A stretch of DNA of 57,301 nt from Planctomycetota bacterium (GTDB taxonomy: Bacteria > Planctomycetota > GCA-002687715), in assembly GCA_002687715.1 (NCBI GenBank), contig NZBC01000093.1, forward strand, positions 1 through 57,301, in the 5' to 3' direction. Positions 41,340 to 49,744 of this stretch are shown here, one piece after another. Made by a program: the position numbers and the translations under genes. Numbering within the stretch: the stretch's first letter is position 1; the number at the start of each line of letters is the position of its first letter. Below the pieces are notes generated by a model. That model was not told the origin of the DNA, ran no database searches, and saw only the letters and a program-made list of their open reading frames with translations.

Positions 41340-42468
41340 CGGCCAGCTCCGGTTGGGGGCGATCGGGGAGATATGGCGCCGCGTCGATCGCGGAGGGGCG
41401 GCCGGCGATTCCGTCGGCGATGAGCCGGGCCGTGGCGAGCGACGTCGTGATGCCCAGCCCCTCGTGTCCGGTGGCCAGCCACAACCCGACCTCCTCGGGG
41501 ACGGGGCCGACCAGCGGCAAGTGGTCGTCGGTCGCCGCTCGGAAACCCGTCCACGATCGGATGACCTCGAGCCGGCGAAGCGACGGCATCCACGAGCACG
41601 CGTGGTCGATCATGCGGGCGAGGATCAGAGGCTCGACCCCCGATGTCGTCGGACCGAACTGACGCGACGAACCGATCAGGACCTGCCCCGTCGCCCGCGG
41701 CTGGACGTTGAATGCGACGGAAACGTCCGCGTGGCCGTGGGCGCTGTCCAGGTACCCAAGCTCCGCGACCTGATGCGTCAGGTAACCGGGGTACCGCGCA
41801 GTGATGGCCAGATGTCCCTTGCGGGCGCGCAGTGCAACCCCCGGGAGCTGCCGGGGCAACAACGCCAGGGCGTGATGGCCGGCCGCGAGGACGATCGCCC
41901 CCGCTTCCCGTCGCGTGCCGTCCTCGAGCTCGACCCCCCGACCGTCGACCCGGGCCACGGGGACGTGCTCTTCGACGGTGGCACCACGATCTCGGGCGCG
42001 CTTCAGAAGCCACATCGTCGCGACCGGAGGATAGACCACGGAATCCCCAGGCACGCGCAGAGCACCGACCAGCCCCGAGCGCAGCGCGGGTTCCGTCGCG
42101 GCGACCGCCTCGCCGTCGAGCAGCTCTGCCGCGACGCCCCGATCTGCGTACCACTCTTGCTTCGTGTGTGCGCGCTGGAGCTCTCGCTCGTCAGCGGCGA
42201 CCCACAGCGTTCCGCAGGTCTCGCGCTCCGCTCCGGCCGGAAGCTCGTCGGCCAGCTCGTCCCATAGAGTCTGAGACCAGATGGTGAGGGCGCCCTGAGC
42301 GTCGGAGTCGTCCATGACGACGACGTGACCCATCGCGGAGGCTGTCGCTCCGCCGGCGCAGGAGCCTTGGTCGAGGACCACGACCCGCTGGCCATCGTCC
42401 GCCAGCGCCTTTGCACAGGCCGCGCCGACGATCCCGCCGCCCACCACGATCACGTCGGGGCAGCTCAC
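41332..42468 (-). CDS. FAD-dependent D-amino-acid oxidase-family subunit (D-hydroxyproline dehydrogenase beta type)
   Basis: A 378-residue DAO-family flavoprotein. The dinucleotide-binding motif is VIVVGGGIVGAACAKALADD, followed by LDQGSCAGGATASAMGH and the C-terminal ATGHEGLGITTSLATARL. Proteins of this type form the substrate-oxidising subunit of LhpB-like D-hydroxyproline dehydrogenases. It starts in a 4-base overlap with the epimerase stop (ATGA) and overlaps the iron-sulphur subunit gene by 8 bases, which fits a stable complex. Confidence 0.85.
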   Translation of the reverse strand: MSCPDVIVVGGGIVGAACAKALADDGQRVVVLDQGSCAGGATASAMGHVVVMDDSDAQGALTIWSQTLWDELADELPAGAERETCGTLWVAADERELQRAHTKQEWYADRGVAAELLDGEAVAATEPALRSGLVGALRVPGDSVVYPPVATMWLLKRARDRGATVEEHVPVARVDGRGVELEDGTRREAGAIVLAAGHHALALLPRQLPGVALRARKGHLAITARYPGYLTHQVAELGYLDSAHGHADVSVAFNVQPRATGQVLIGSSRQFGPTTSGVEPLILARMIDHACSWMPSLRRLEVIRSWTGFRAATDDHLPLVGPVPEEVGLWLATGHEGLGITTSLATARLIADGIAGRPSAIDAAPYLPDRPQPELADG

Positions 42469-43406
42469 GCGCGAATGCCCTCGCGGAACGGGTCATCGGA
42501 ACCCAGTAGCAGCGTGCTCTCCGCGGTGATCCACGCCCGACCGGCAACGGTCGGCAGGACCCCGCGCTCCGTGCTTCGCACCGATCCGGAGAAGAGGGTT
42601 CCGAGGATGCTCTCCTGCCGCCAGACCGCGTCGTCCGCGAGCTTGCCGGCCGCCGCGAGGCAGGCCATCTTGGCACTGGTGCCGGTGCCGCAAGGCGACC
42701 GGTCGTACTCGCGGCCGGGACACAGCACGAAGTTCTTGCTGTGGGCGTCCGGGCGCGTCGGGGGGCCGAACAGCTCGACATGGTCGATCTCGCCACCGTC
42801 GTCTCCGGTGATTCCGGCGCGCGTGAGGGATGCGCGAACGTCCCACGCGTAGTCCGTCAGGCGGCCGACGTTGGCGAGCGAAAGGTCCATCCCGCAGCCG
42901 TCGACGAGGAAGAACCAGTTACCGCCCCAGGCCACGTCACCGTGAACGACTCCGTGGCGTTCCGTGCCAATCGTGACCCCGGCCTGGGCACGCCAGCTCT
43001 CGACGTTTTCGACGCTCACGCGGCCGTCCGCCTTGACGTCCATGACGACGTCACCGACGGGGGTCTCCACCCGATGACGGCCCGGCTCGATCTGGCCAGC
43101 GTGGAGCATCGTCGCACCGAGTCCGATGGTCCCGTGCGCACACATCCCGAGCCACCCGACGTTGTTGAAGAACATCACCTGCGTGACCGCACCAGGCGAA
43201 TGCGGTGGATAGAGCACAGCACCGACGAGCGCATCGAACCCGCGAGGCTCGCAAACCACCGCCGATCGGAAGCCGTCGTGGTCACGCCGCAGATGCTCCA
43301 GGCGCTCGCCGGCCGTCCCCGCGGGCAGGTCGGGCGCTCCACCCATGACGACACGGGTCGGCTCACCTTCGGTGTGAGAATCGATGACGTGGACTCGGTT
43401 CGCCAT
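42465..43406 (-). CDS. 4-hydroxyproline 2-epimerase (proline racemase family)
   Basis: A 313-residue protein. Both catalytic cysteines of the epimerase/racemase subgroup are present: the first in WLGMCAHGTIGLGA and the second in RSPCGTGTSAKMA. This rules out the trans-3-hydroxyproline dehydratase type, which has Thr in place of a Cys. The operon points to conversion of trans-4-hydroxy-L-proline to cis-4-hydroxy-D-proline. I chose ATG 43406 (MANRVHVIDSHTEGEPTRVV), which matches the family start. The regulator gene ends 11 bases upstream. Confidence 0.9.
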   Translation of the reverse strand: MANRVHVIDSHTEGEPTRVVMGGAPDLPAGTAGERLEHLRRDHDGFRSAVVCEPRGFDALVGAVLYPPHSPGAVTQVMFFNNVGWLGMCAHGTIGLGATMLHAGQIEPGRHRVETPVGDVVMDVKADGRVSVENVESWRAQAGVTIGTERHGVVHGDVAWGGNWFFLVDGCGMDLSLANVGRLTDYAWDVRASLTRAGITGDDGGEIDHVELFGPPTRPDAHSKNFVLCPGREYDRSPCGTGTSAKMACLAAAGKLADDAVWRQESILGTLFSGSVRSTERGVLPTVAGRAWITAESTLLLGSDDPFREGIRA

Positions 43407-43417
43407 TCGATGGAGTC

Positions 43418-43987
43418 TCAAGTGCGGGCGCGGCTTCGGTCGGAGAGCAACAGGAATTCACAGGGGCGCGCACCATCGTTCACATATGCGACCGTGGTTT
43501 GCGGTGCATAGGTCACCTGGTCACCTTTGCGCAACTTCAGCTCCGTGTCGCCCGTATGCAGCGTGAGAATGCCACCGAGGACGATCAGGTGCTCGCGGAC
43601 TCCGGGACGGTTCGGCTCCATTTCCCCCGAACCCTCACCCGGCGGCAACCGGTAGGACACGACCTCGAGTCCGTCGTTGAGCAGCCGGGTTCGCAGCCCG
43701 TGTCGCTCGACCCCCGTCTCCGGATCGACGAGAGTGCGGCGGTCACCCGCCCGAACGAGGTGGACCTCCGGCGCGTCCGCGACCGCCAGCAGGTCCGTCA
43801 ACGCACACTCCAGGGCGTTCGCGATCTGCCACGCCAGCTTGACCGTCGGGTTCTTCATCGCCCGCTCGACCTCGGAGAGCATGGCGGTGCTCACCCCGCT
43901 GCGGTCCGCGAGTGCGTCCAGGCTGAGGCCGAGGTGGCGCCGGCGCTGCCGGATGTTCTTGCCGATCTGTCCCGAGGGGTCCGTCAT
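43418..43987 (-). CDS. XRE-family regulator with cupin domain
   Basis: A 189-residue regulator. The HTH_3 domain covers residues 8-62 (IRQRRRHLGLSLDALADRSG, then STAMLSEVERAMKNPTVKL). A C-terminal cupin (about 110-185) has PNRPGVREHLIVLGGILTLH and KLRKGDQVTYAP, probably sensing a small ligand. It is the first gene of the hydroxyproline operon and probably controls it and itself; a palindrome lies just upstream of its start. Repressor or activator role, and the ligand, are inferred from position only. Confidence 0.85.
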   Translation of the reverse strand: MTDPSGQIGKNIRQRRRHLGLSLDALADRSGVSTAMLSEVERAMKNPTVKLAWQIANALECALTDLLAVADAPEVHLVRAGDRRTLVDPETGVERHGLRTRLLNDGLEVVSYRLPPGEGSGEMEPNRPGVREHLIVLGGILTLHTGDTELKLRKGDQVTYAPQTTVAYVNDGARPCEFLLLSDRSRART

Positions 43988-43988
43988 G

Positions 43989-44005
43989 GCGTAGAGATCC
44001 TACGC
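43989..44005. promoter_or_regulatory. Palindrome upstream of the hydroxyproline operon
   Basis: Perfect 6-bp arms gcgtag/ctacgc separated by agatc lie one base before the regulator's ATG (minus strand). They adjoin a second self-complementary octamer, gctatagc (44003-44010), whose tatagc could be the -10 element. This is a good candidate operator for the XRE-cupin regulator. A weak ribosome-binding site (agga) falls in the spacer. Confidence 0.45.
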
Positions 44006-44078
44006 TATAGCGAAGGAGTGTCCCAGAGCCCGATCGAGGGATGTGACTCTCCTCCGGCGGAACACCCCGTCGGAAACC

Positions 44079-44095
44079 CCGGCGATGGGCGCCGG
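44079..44095 (-). terminator. Possible terminator of the ECF operon
   Basis: Just after the stop of the secretin-domain gene (minus strand), 6-bp arms ccggcg/cgccgg flank a 5-base loop. Only a short T run (gtttcc) follows, so this is weak. Confidence 0.3.
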
Positions 44096-44099
44096 CGGA

Positions 44100-44924
44100 C
44101 TATTTCCCCTGATCCGGCGGGCCGTCGAGGACCGTGGCCTTGATCAGTGCGACCAGGGTCTTCTTGTCATCGCCCTGGAAGGTCAGGGCGGCAGTGCTGC
44201 CAGACGGGAGCGTCACGTTGGTCTCCGTCTTCCGCGAGCTGATGACGGGCACTCCGATCGCTTCCGCGCCTTCCTCGACCGGCGTCTTGCCGACGATCAT
44301 CGTCACGTCGATCTTCAGCGACAGTGTCACGTACGCCGTCGGCTTGCGCTTCTTTGAAACCTGGCCGACGAGGTTGACCACGAGCCCGTCGCGAACGGTG
44401 CGGTGCTTCATCTCGTACGTGCCGTCGGCCATCCGCCTGAGCCAGGGGACCTTGGTGCGGCTCCCGACCTCGATGGTCGCGGGCTGCCCCGAGAGGGAGA
44501 GGATGCTGGGGGCGTTGAGGACCGTGCCGAGCCCGAGCAGTCGTTTCTCCTCCTTCGCATCGAGAAACGTGAGCCGTTGTTCTTGGTGACGGAAGATATC
44601 GGAGGGCTTGCCGGATCGGGTGGGGTCGGCGGGCACGGGCGCGGTGCCCGGCGGCACCTCGAGGAATCGCAGCTCGTACAGGATCTGCGGTGCGTTCGGA
44701 GTGGCGCGCCGGAAGTGGTGGGCCAGATCCTCGAGGTCCTTCCTCAGGACTTCGAGAGCGTCCTGTGAAGGATGGCCAGCGCGGACCGCTGATCTCTGCA
44801 AGGCCTTGACGTTGGTGACCGCACGCGCGTACAGCGCGGGAAGGTCCTCCGGAGACGATGTGACCTGCCGGTCCTGAGCGCAGGCGATTCCGGTAACGAT
44901 GAGAGCGATGAGGGTGCGGGCCAT
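44100..44924 (-). CDS. Secreted secretin-like-domain protein
   Basis: A 274-residue protein from ATG 44924, preceded by aggag at a good distance. The signal peptide ends IACA-Q. The C-terminal part has the order of the bacterial secretin (type II/III) beta domain: LNAPSILSLSGQPATIEVGS, then VRDGLVVNLVGQVSKK, YVTLSLKIDVTMIVG and RKTETNVTLPSGSTAALTF. The N-terminal part is helical. It is too small to be a full secretin and has no obvious N0/N1 domains. It is 14 bases after the anti-sigma gene, so it may be a target or partner of that regulatory pair. Confidence 0.7.
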   Translation of the reverse strand: MARTLIALIVTGIACAQDRQVTSSPEDLPALYARAVTNVKALQRSAVRAGHPSQDALEVLRKDLEDLAHHFRRATPNAPQILYELRFLEVPPGTAPVPADPTRSGKPSDIFRHQEQRLTFLDAKEEKRLLGLGTVLNAPSILSLSGQPATIEVGSRTKVPWLRRMADGTYEMKHRTVRDGLVVNLVGQVSKKRKPTAYVTLSLKIDVTMIVGKTPVEEGAEAIGVPVISSRKTETNVTLPSGSTAALTFQGDDKKTLVALIKATVLDGPPDQGK

Positions 44925-44938
44925 ACTTGCTCCTTTTT

Positions 44939-45412
44939 TCAGCGATTCCCGACGCGCACCGTGCGGCCGGAGAAAAACCCGTTCTGATAGTCGTGAGGAT
45001 CCAGATGGACAGTGCGCAGCGCGCGACTCGGCGAGACGGATGGTGCGTTGACCACGATCGGCGGAGATGAGTCGAAGGGGGACGGAGCGGAAGGGGACTC
45101 GACGGTCAGCGTCCCGATGAAGAAACCGAGGACTACCGCGGCCGCTACCGCGAGACAGGGGAGCGGGGACGACGAAGATCGCCCGACCGTCGGGTCGCCG
45201 ATCTCGTGAAAGACGTGATCTGCGAGTTCGGGTGGAGGAGCCTGCGCGGGGTCCGGCCGCGTCGCCGACGCGAGCACCAGCAGCTCGACCGCGACGGCGC
45301 CGCAGGGCACACACGCGGACGCATGGGCGAGGACCTCCACGTCGTCGCAGGCAGTCTCCGTCTCGCCGAACGCCAGCGTTTCCAGGCGAGTGCGGGCGGT
45401 TTCACATTTCAT
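44939..45412 (-). CDS. Anti-sigma factor with zinc-finger motif
   Basis: A 157-residue protein. The N-terminal zinc-binding motif HASACVPCG fits the HxxxCxxC of ZAS anti-sigma factors. One membrane segment lies at about residues 84-104 (LPCLAVAAAVVLGFFIGTLT), followed by a short extracytoplasmic tail. It should hold the ECF sigma factor at the membrane until a signal arrives. The start overlaps the sigma gene stop (ATGA), as usual for such pairs. Confidence 0.85.
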   Translation of the reverse strand: MKCETARTRLETLAFGETETACDDVEVLAHASACVPCGAVAVELLVLASATRPDPAQAPPPELADHVFHEIGDPTVGRSSSSPLPCLAVAAAVVLGFFIGTLTVESPSAPSPFDSSPPIVVNAPSVSPSRALRTVHLDPHDYQNGFFSGRTVRVGNR

Positions 45413-45900
45413 GGCGATGACTCCTGTCCCGCGAGGCGGTCGAGATGGGTCCGCAGCTCACGGACGGCGACATGCAGGCGGGACGCGACCGTCCCGGAAC
45501 TCAGGTCGAGGGTCCGGGCGATTTCCTCGTAGCTCAGCCCGGCGTGATGGCGGAGCAGGAACACCTCGCGTCGGGACTCCGGTAACGCGATGAGCGCGGC
45601 GGCGAGGCGTTCACGCAGGCCGTCGGCGGGCGGTTTCGCGACCACCGCGTCGCCGTCGAGGCCGGAGCGATGGCGCGATGAACGCCGCCGCTCCGAGAGC
45701 ACTCTCCGCGCGATGCGAATGACGTACGCCCTGGGGGAAGTGGGCGGCTCGCGATCCAACCGGCGGAGCAGACGCAGCCACGTTTCCTGGTAGACCTCGT
45801 CCCGATCCCCGGCGTCCCGCACCATCCCGACGAGCCACGCCCACAGAGCGTTGCGGGTCGCCGCATGGATGGCCTGGAAGCGTTGGGCGCGAGCGTTCAT
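45409..45900 (-). CDS. ECF-family RNA polymerase sigma factor
   Basis: A 163-residue sigma factor. Region 2 lies at about residues 15-75 (DRDEVYQETWLRLLRRL; PRAYVIRIARRVL) and region 4 at about 105-155 (LPESRREVFLLRHHAGLSYE, then EIARTLDLSSGTVASRLHVA). It is first in a three-gene operon with the anti-sigma factor and the secretin-domain protein. Autoregulation is usual in such operons, but I could not identify a clear ECF promoter upstream. Confidence 0.92.
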   Translation of the reverse strand: MNARAQRFQAIHAATRNALWAWLVGMVRDAGDRDEVYQETWLRLLRRLDREPPTSPRAYVIRIARRVLSERRRSSRHRSGLDGDAVVAKPPADGLRERLAAALIALPESRREVFLLRHHAGLSYEEIARTLDLSSGTVASRLHVAVRELRTHLDRLAGQESSP

Positions 45901-46004
45901 GAGGGGTTCCGCCCTTCAGAGGGGGCTGACTGCTCGATTCTTCACGGAGAATCGGAAAATGCCCAGCAAATCGACGTACCGCGTCGAGCGGTTACGCTGC
46001 GTCC

Positions 46005-46571
46005 ATGACTCTAAGCCGGGAAGAAGCCTGGGAGCACCTGTGCACGTGGACGGAGGGGGAGCCGCTCCGGAAGCATGCGAGGGCCGTGGAGGTCGTGATG
46101 CGCGCCGCGGCTCACCGCTATGGCGGCGGCGAGGTGGATGAGGAGGCGTGGGGGATCGCCGGCATGCTCCACGACGCGGACTACGAGAAGTGGCCCGAGG
46201 ATCATCCGAACCGAATCGTGGCGTGGCTACGGGAGCGAAACGAGGACGCCCTCGCCCACGCGGTTGCGGCTCACTACACGAAGTGGAACGTCCCGTACGA
46301 GTCCCAGCTCGACAAGGCGCTGCTGGCCTGCGACGAGCTGACGGGCTTCATCGGCGCGTGTTGCCTCGTGCGGCCGGACGGAGTCCATTCGCTGGTACCC
46401 AAGTCCGTGAAGAAGAAGCTCAAGGACAAGAAATTCGCGGCTACCGTGGAGCGAAGCGAGGTCATGGCGGGTCTGGAGCTACTCGGGGTCGAGCTCGCCG
46501 ATCATGTCCAGTTCATTGTCGACGCACTCAAGCCTCATGCGGAGGAGCTGGGAATCGGCGGCCGGGGATGA
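46005..46571 (+). CDS. HD-domain hydrolase (COG2316-like)
   Basis: A 188-residue cytosolic protein. The HD metal-binding set is visible: HARAVEVVMRAAAHRY, GIAGMLHDADYEKWPEDHPN (the His-Asp pair), then HAVAAHYTKW. This wording matches the COG2316 predicted hydrolases of unknown substrate. A Lys-rich segment (KSVKKKLKDKK) follows. The stop overlaps the ATG of the PSCyt gene (ATGATG), so these are probably co-translated although no functional link is obvious. Confidence 0.8.
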   Translation: MTLSREEAWEHLCTWTEGEPLRKHARAVEVVMRAAAHRYGGGEVDEEAWGIAGMLHDADYEKWPEDHPNRIVAWLRERNEDALAHAVAAHYTKWNVPYESQLDKALLACDELTGFIGACCLVRPDGVHSLVPKSVKKKLKDKKFAATVERSEVMAGLELLGVELADHVQFIVDALKPHAEELGIGGRG

Positions 46572-48406
46572 TGCGGCTCGTCGTGATCGTCGGTCTGCTG
46601 GCGAGCGGGGTCGCGGCGCAGCCTTTGACGTTCTCTGACGACCTGCGGCCGATCCTGGCGGGCGCCTGCTTTGGGTGCCACGGGAAACGGGAGCATGAAG
46701 GCGGCATCGACCTGGAGTCGGCGGCCAGTGCCCAGGATCTGCGCGGCGATCCGGAGACGTGGAGCCGCGCGCTGGCTCGGGTCGATGGGGGCTTCATGCC
46801 TCCCGCGAGTGCGCCCGCGCTCCATGACCAGGACCGGGCCGATCTGGTGCGCGGCCTGCGTCACCTGCTGGCGGGCGAGGGGAAACCGCGGGCGGGAACG
46901 CCGACCCTGCGGCGACTCGGCCGGTTCGAGTACGCGCGGACGATTCGAGCATTGCTCGGCACCCCGGTCGACGCCAGGCGCGCGCTACCGCCAGATGCGA
47001 AGGGCTACGGATTCGACAACATGGGTGACACGATGTTCGTGTCGCCGCTGCTGATGGAGCGATACGCGGAGGTCACGGAGCAGCTCCTGGACGAGGTGTT
47101 CTCGGACGAGAAACGACGCGCGGCGCTACTCGGAGCGGACTCGCCGCCCGACGATCCCGATGAGCGGGCCGCGGTCCTGCGCCGGTTCATGAGCCGCGCC
47201 TTTCGACGCCCCGCGTCCGACGAAGAGGTCGCGGGTCGGTCCGAGCTCGTGGAGACCGCGCGGCGCGGTGGTGACGATACGACGGAAGCCATGCGAGCCG
47301 GAGTGAAGTCGGTGTTGCTGTCCCCCAACTTCATCTTCCGGGTCGAGTCGCGGCCGGACGGGCATCCGGCGGGGGAGGACTGGCCATTGGACGATTGGGC
47401 ACTCGCGACCCGGCTGTCCTACTTCCTGTGGTCGACGATGCCTGACGCTCGTCTCTTCGCGCTCGCGCGTGACGGCAAGCTGAGAGAGGAGAGCGCCCTC
47501 GTCGCGGAGGTCACACGCATGCTCGACGATCCCCAGTCGCGCGCGCTCGCGGATCGGTTCGCGGCGCAGTGGCTCGGCTTCGACGCGATCAAGACGAAGA
47601 GCGTCGAGGTGTGGCGGTTCAAGAAGAACCGGTTTCATCAGCTGCGCGGGGTCATGTACGAGGAGGCCGCACGAGCGTTCGACGACCTGGTCCGGCGAGA
47701 CCGGCCGGCGACGCTGCTCCTGGATTCCGATGAGACCTGGCTGAATGCCGGGCTCGCGAAGCACTACGGAATCGCCGGGGTGAAGGGCCAACAGATGCAG
47801 CTCGCGAAGCTGCCGGATCGGCGCCGCGGCGGTGTGCTCGGGATGGGCGCGATCCTGTCCACGACGTCATCCGACCTGCGAACGAGCCCGACCGTCCGCG
47901 GCAAGTGGGTGCTCGAAACGCTGCTGGGAACGCCGCCGCCCCCTCCGCCGCCCAACGCGGGCGCCCTGCCCGCGGACGACAAGCCGGGCAAGGATGGTCT
48001 GACGCTGCGCGCCCAGCTCGAGCAGCACCGCAAGGACAAGAAATGCGCCGCCTGTCACGCTCAGATCGACCCGTTGGGGATCGCGCTCGAGAACTTCGAC
48101 CCGACCGGTCAGTGGCGCGACAAGCTCCACGGGGCGCCCGTCGAATCGTCCACCGTGCTCGCCAATGGCCGGAAGATCGCCGGCCCCGAAGAGCTGCGGG
48201 GGTGGCTGGTCACCCAGAAGGACCGCTTCACCCGGAACCTCATCGAGCGGTTGCTGACGTACGCGATCGGACGTCCGCTGGCCCTGTATGACGCCCCGGT
48301 CGTCGATTCCATCCACGCCAGAGCCGTCGCATCTGGATACCGTATGAGGGTGCTCATCGAGGGGGTCGTCCTCTCGTATCCGTTCCTTCACCGAGGGGGT
48401 CCGTAG
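46568..48406 (+). CDS. PSCyt/DUF1587-DUF1592-DUF1588-DUF1585 protein
   Basis: A 612-residue secreted protein with a signal peptide ending VAA-Q. A planctomycete-type haem-binding site CFGCHG (about residues 35-40) is followed by FSRALA-type helices. The DUF1587 region begins RRLGRFEYARTIRALLGT, the DUF1595/1592 region reads FMSRAFRRPASDEEV and LSPNFIFRVESR, DUF1588 contains KKCAACHAQIDPLGIALENF and DUF1585 reads LIERLLTYAIGRPL. The role of these proteins is unknown; a redox function is likely from two CxxCH motifs. It is paired with a DUF1552 protein, as is common in Planctomycetota. ATG 46568 overlaps the HD gene stop. Confidence 0.9.
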   Translation: MMRLVVIVGLLASGVAAQPLTFSDDLRPILAGACFGCHGKREHEGGIDLESAASAQDLRGDPETWSRALARVDGGFMPPASAPALHDQDRADLVRGLRHLLAGEGKPRAGTPTLRRLGRFEYARTIRALLGTPVDARRALPPDAKGYGFDNMGDTMFVSPLLMERYAEVTEQLLDEVFSDEKRRAALLGADSPPDDPDERAAVLRRFMSRAFRRPASDEEVAGRSELVETARRGGDDTTEAMRAGVKSVLLSPNFIFRVESRPDGHPAGEDWPLDDWALATRLSYFLWSTMPDARLFALARDGKLREESALVAEVTRMLDDPQSRALADRFAAQWLGFDAIKTKSVEVWRFKKNRFHQLRGVMYEEAARAFDDLVRRDRPATLLLDSDETWLNAGLAKHYGIAGVKGQQMQLAKLPDRRRGGVLGMGAILSTTSSDLRTSPTVRGKWVLETLLGTPPPPPPPNAGALPADDKPGKDGLTLRAQLEQHRKDKKCAACHAQIDPLGIALENFDPTGQWRDKLHGAPVESSTVLANGRKIAGPEELRGWLVTQKDRFTRNLIERLLTYAIGRPLALYDAPVVDSIHARAVASGYRMRVLIEGVVLSYPFLHRGGP

Positions 48407-49707
48407 TGACCGATCGCTTTCGCCAGATAACCCGCCGGACGGTGCTCCGCGGAGCGGGCGCTACACTCACACTGCCCTGGCTGGCCGCGATGACGCCGGA
48501 CCTCGATCGCCTCGGCGCGGCCCCGCCGGCCCCGCTCCGGCTCGCATGTCTCTTCATGCCCAACGGCGTGCTCCCGTCGCACTGGACTCCGAAGTCCGAC
48601 GGCGGCAACTACACGCTCAGCCCGTCACTGGAGCCACTCGCGCCCGTGAAGCAGCACGTCCTCGTGCTCACGGGCATGCGCAACAAGAAGAGCCACTTCG
48701 GCGAAGGTCACTACACGAAGACGGCGGCGCTGCTCACGGGCGAGGCCATTCGCAAGACCGGCGGCACCAACCTGCGGAACGCCGTTTCGGTCGATCAACT
48801 CGCGGCCCGGCACGTCGGAGAGACTACTCGACTCGCGTCGCTCGAACTCGGCATCGATCCCGTACGGCCCGTCGTCGACATGGGCTTCTCGACGGTCTAC
48901 GGCGGGCACGTTTCGTGGCGGACACCAACGACGCCAGCGCCGAAAGAGATCGATCCGCGTCGAGCGTTCGACCGCCTCTTCCGGACGCTGCGCACGGGGT
49001 CGGCCGACCTCTCGGTCCTCGACCTCGTCCGCGAGGACGCCCGTCGACTGCGCCGGAAGGTCGGCCAGGCGGACCGCAACAAGCTCGACGAGTACCTCGA
49101 GTCGGTGCGCGCGCTGGAACGCCGAGTCGAGGCCTGGACCAAACGCCGCCCGGTCGGCCTGCCTCCGGCGTCCCCCACCTCTCCAAATGACCACGCGGCC
49201 CACGTCGACCTGATGCTCGACCTGATCGTGACCGCGTTCCGCAGCGGCGCCACCCGGATCGCGTCGTTCATGTTCGGCAATGCCGTCTCGGGCAAGGGCT
49301 TCTCATTCCTCGACGGTGTCAACGGCGGCCACCATCACCTCTCCCACCACCAGAACAAGCCGGATCTCAAGCGCCAGTACCAGCTCATCAACCGCTGGCA
49401 CGTCGCCCAGGTGGCGAAGATGCTCCAACGCATGCGGGAGATCCCCGACGGCGACGGCACACTCCTCGACCACTCGATGGTCTTCTTCGCCTCGGGCCTC
49501 CGCGACGGCAACCGTCACGACCCCAACAACCTCCCCGTACTCCTCGGCGGCGGAGCCGGCGGGCGTCTGGTCGGCGGTCGCCACGTGAAGCTCCGCATGC
49601 ACACACCGCTGTGCAACCTCCACCTCACGATGCTCAGGTGCCTCGACGTGCCAGTGGAGTCGTTCGGCGACAGCCGCGGCATCGTGAAGGAGATCCTCAG
49701 GGGGTGA
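48406..49707 (+). CDS. DUF1552 secreted protein
   Basis: A 433-residue protein from GTG 48406, sharing one base with the preceding TAG. The N-terminus TRRTVLRGAGATLTLPWLAA is a likely twin-arginine signal. The body matches DUF1552: LFMPNGVLPSHWTP, HYTKTAALLTG, FMFGNAVSGKGFSF and GGHHHLSHHQNKP. The fold is thought to be related to the alkaline phosphatase/DUF1501 superfamily, and function is unknown. Tat export suggests a folded, perhaps cofactor-bearing, protein working with the PSCyt partner outside the membrane. Confidence 0.9.
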   Translation: MTDRFRQITRRTVLRGAGATLTLPWLAAMTPDLDRLGAAPPAPLRLACLFMPNGVLPSHWTPKSDGGNYTLSPSLEPLAPVKQHVLVLTGMRNKKSHFGEGHYTKTAALLTGEAIRKTGGTNLRNAVSVDQLAARHVGETTRLASLELGIDPVRPVVDMGFSTVYGGHVSWRTPTTPAPKEIDPRRAFDRLFRTLRTGSADLSVLDLVREDARRLRRKVGQADRNKLDEYLESVRALERRVEAWTKRRPVGLPPASPTSPNDHAAHVDLMLDLIVTAFRSGATRIASFMFGNAVSGKGFSFLDGVNGGHHHLSHHQNKPDLKRQYQLINRWHVAQVAKMLQRMREIPDGDGTLLDHSMVFFASGLRDGNRHDPNNLPVLLGGGAGGRLVGGRHVKLRMHTPLCNLHLTMLRCLDVPVESFGDSRGIVKEILRG

Positions 49708-49744
49708 TCGGAGAAGCAGGACGAGTCCACGGAGAGCCCCGGAT

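Noticed and set aside
39954..41423. A 489-codon plus-strand open frame
   Set aside because: It is antisense to the hydroxyproline dehydrogenase genes and has a shadow-like composition.
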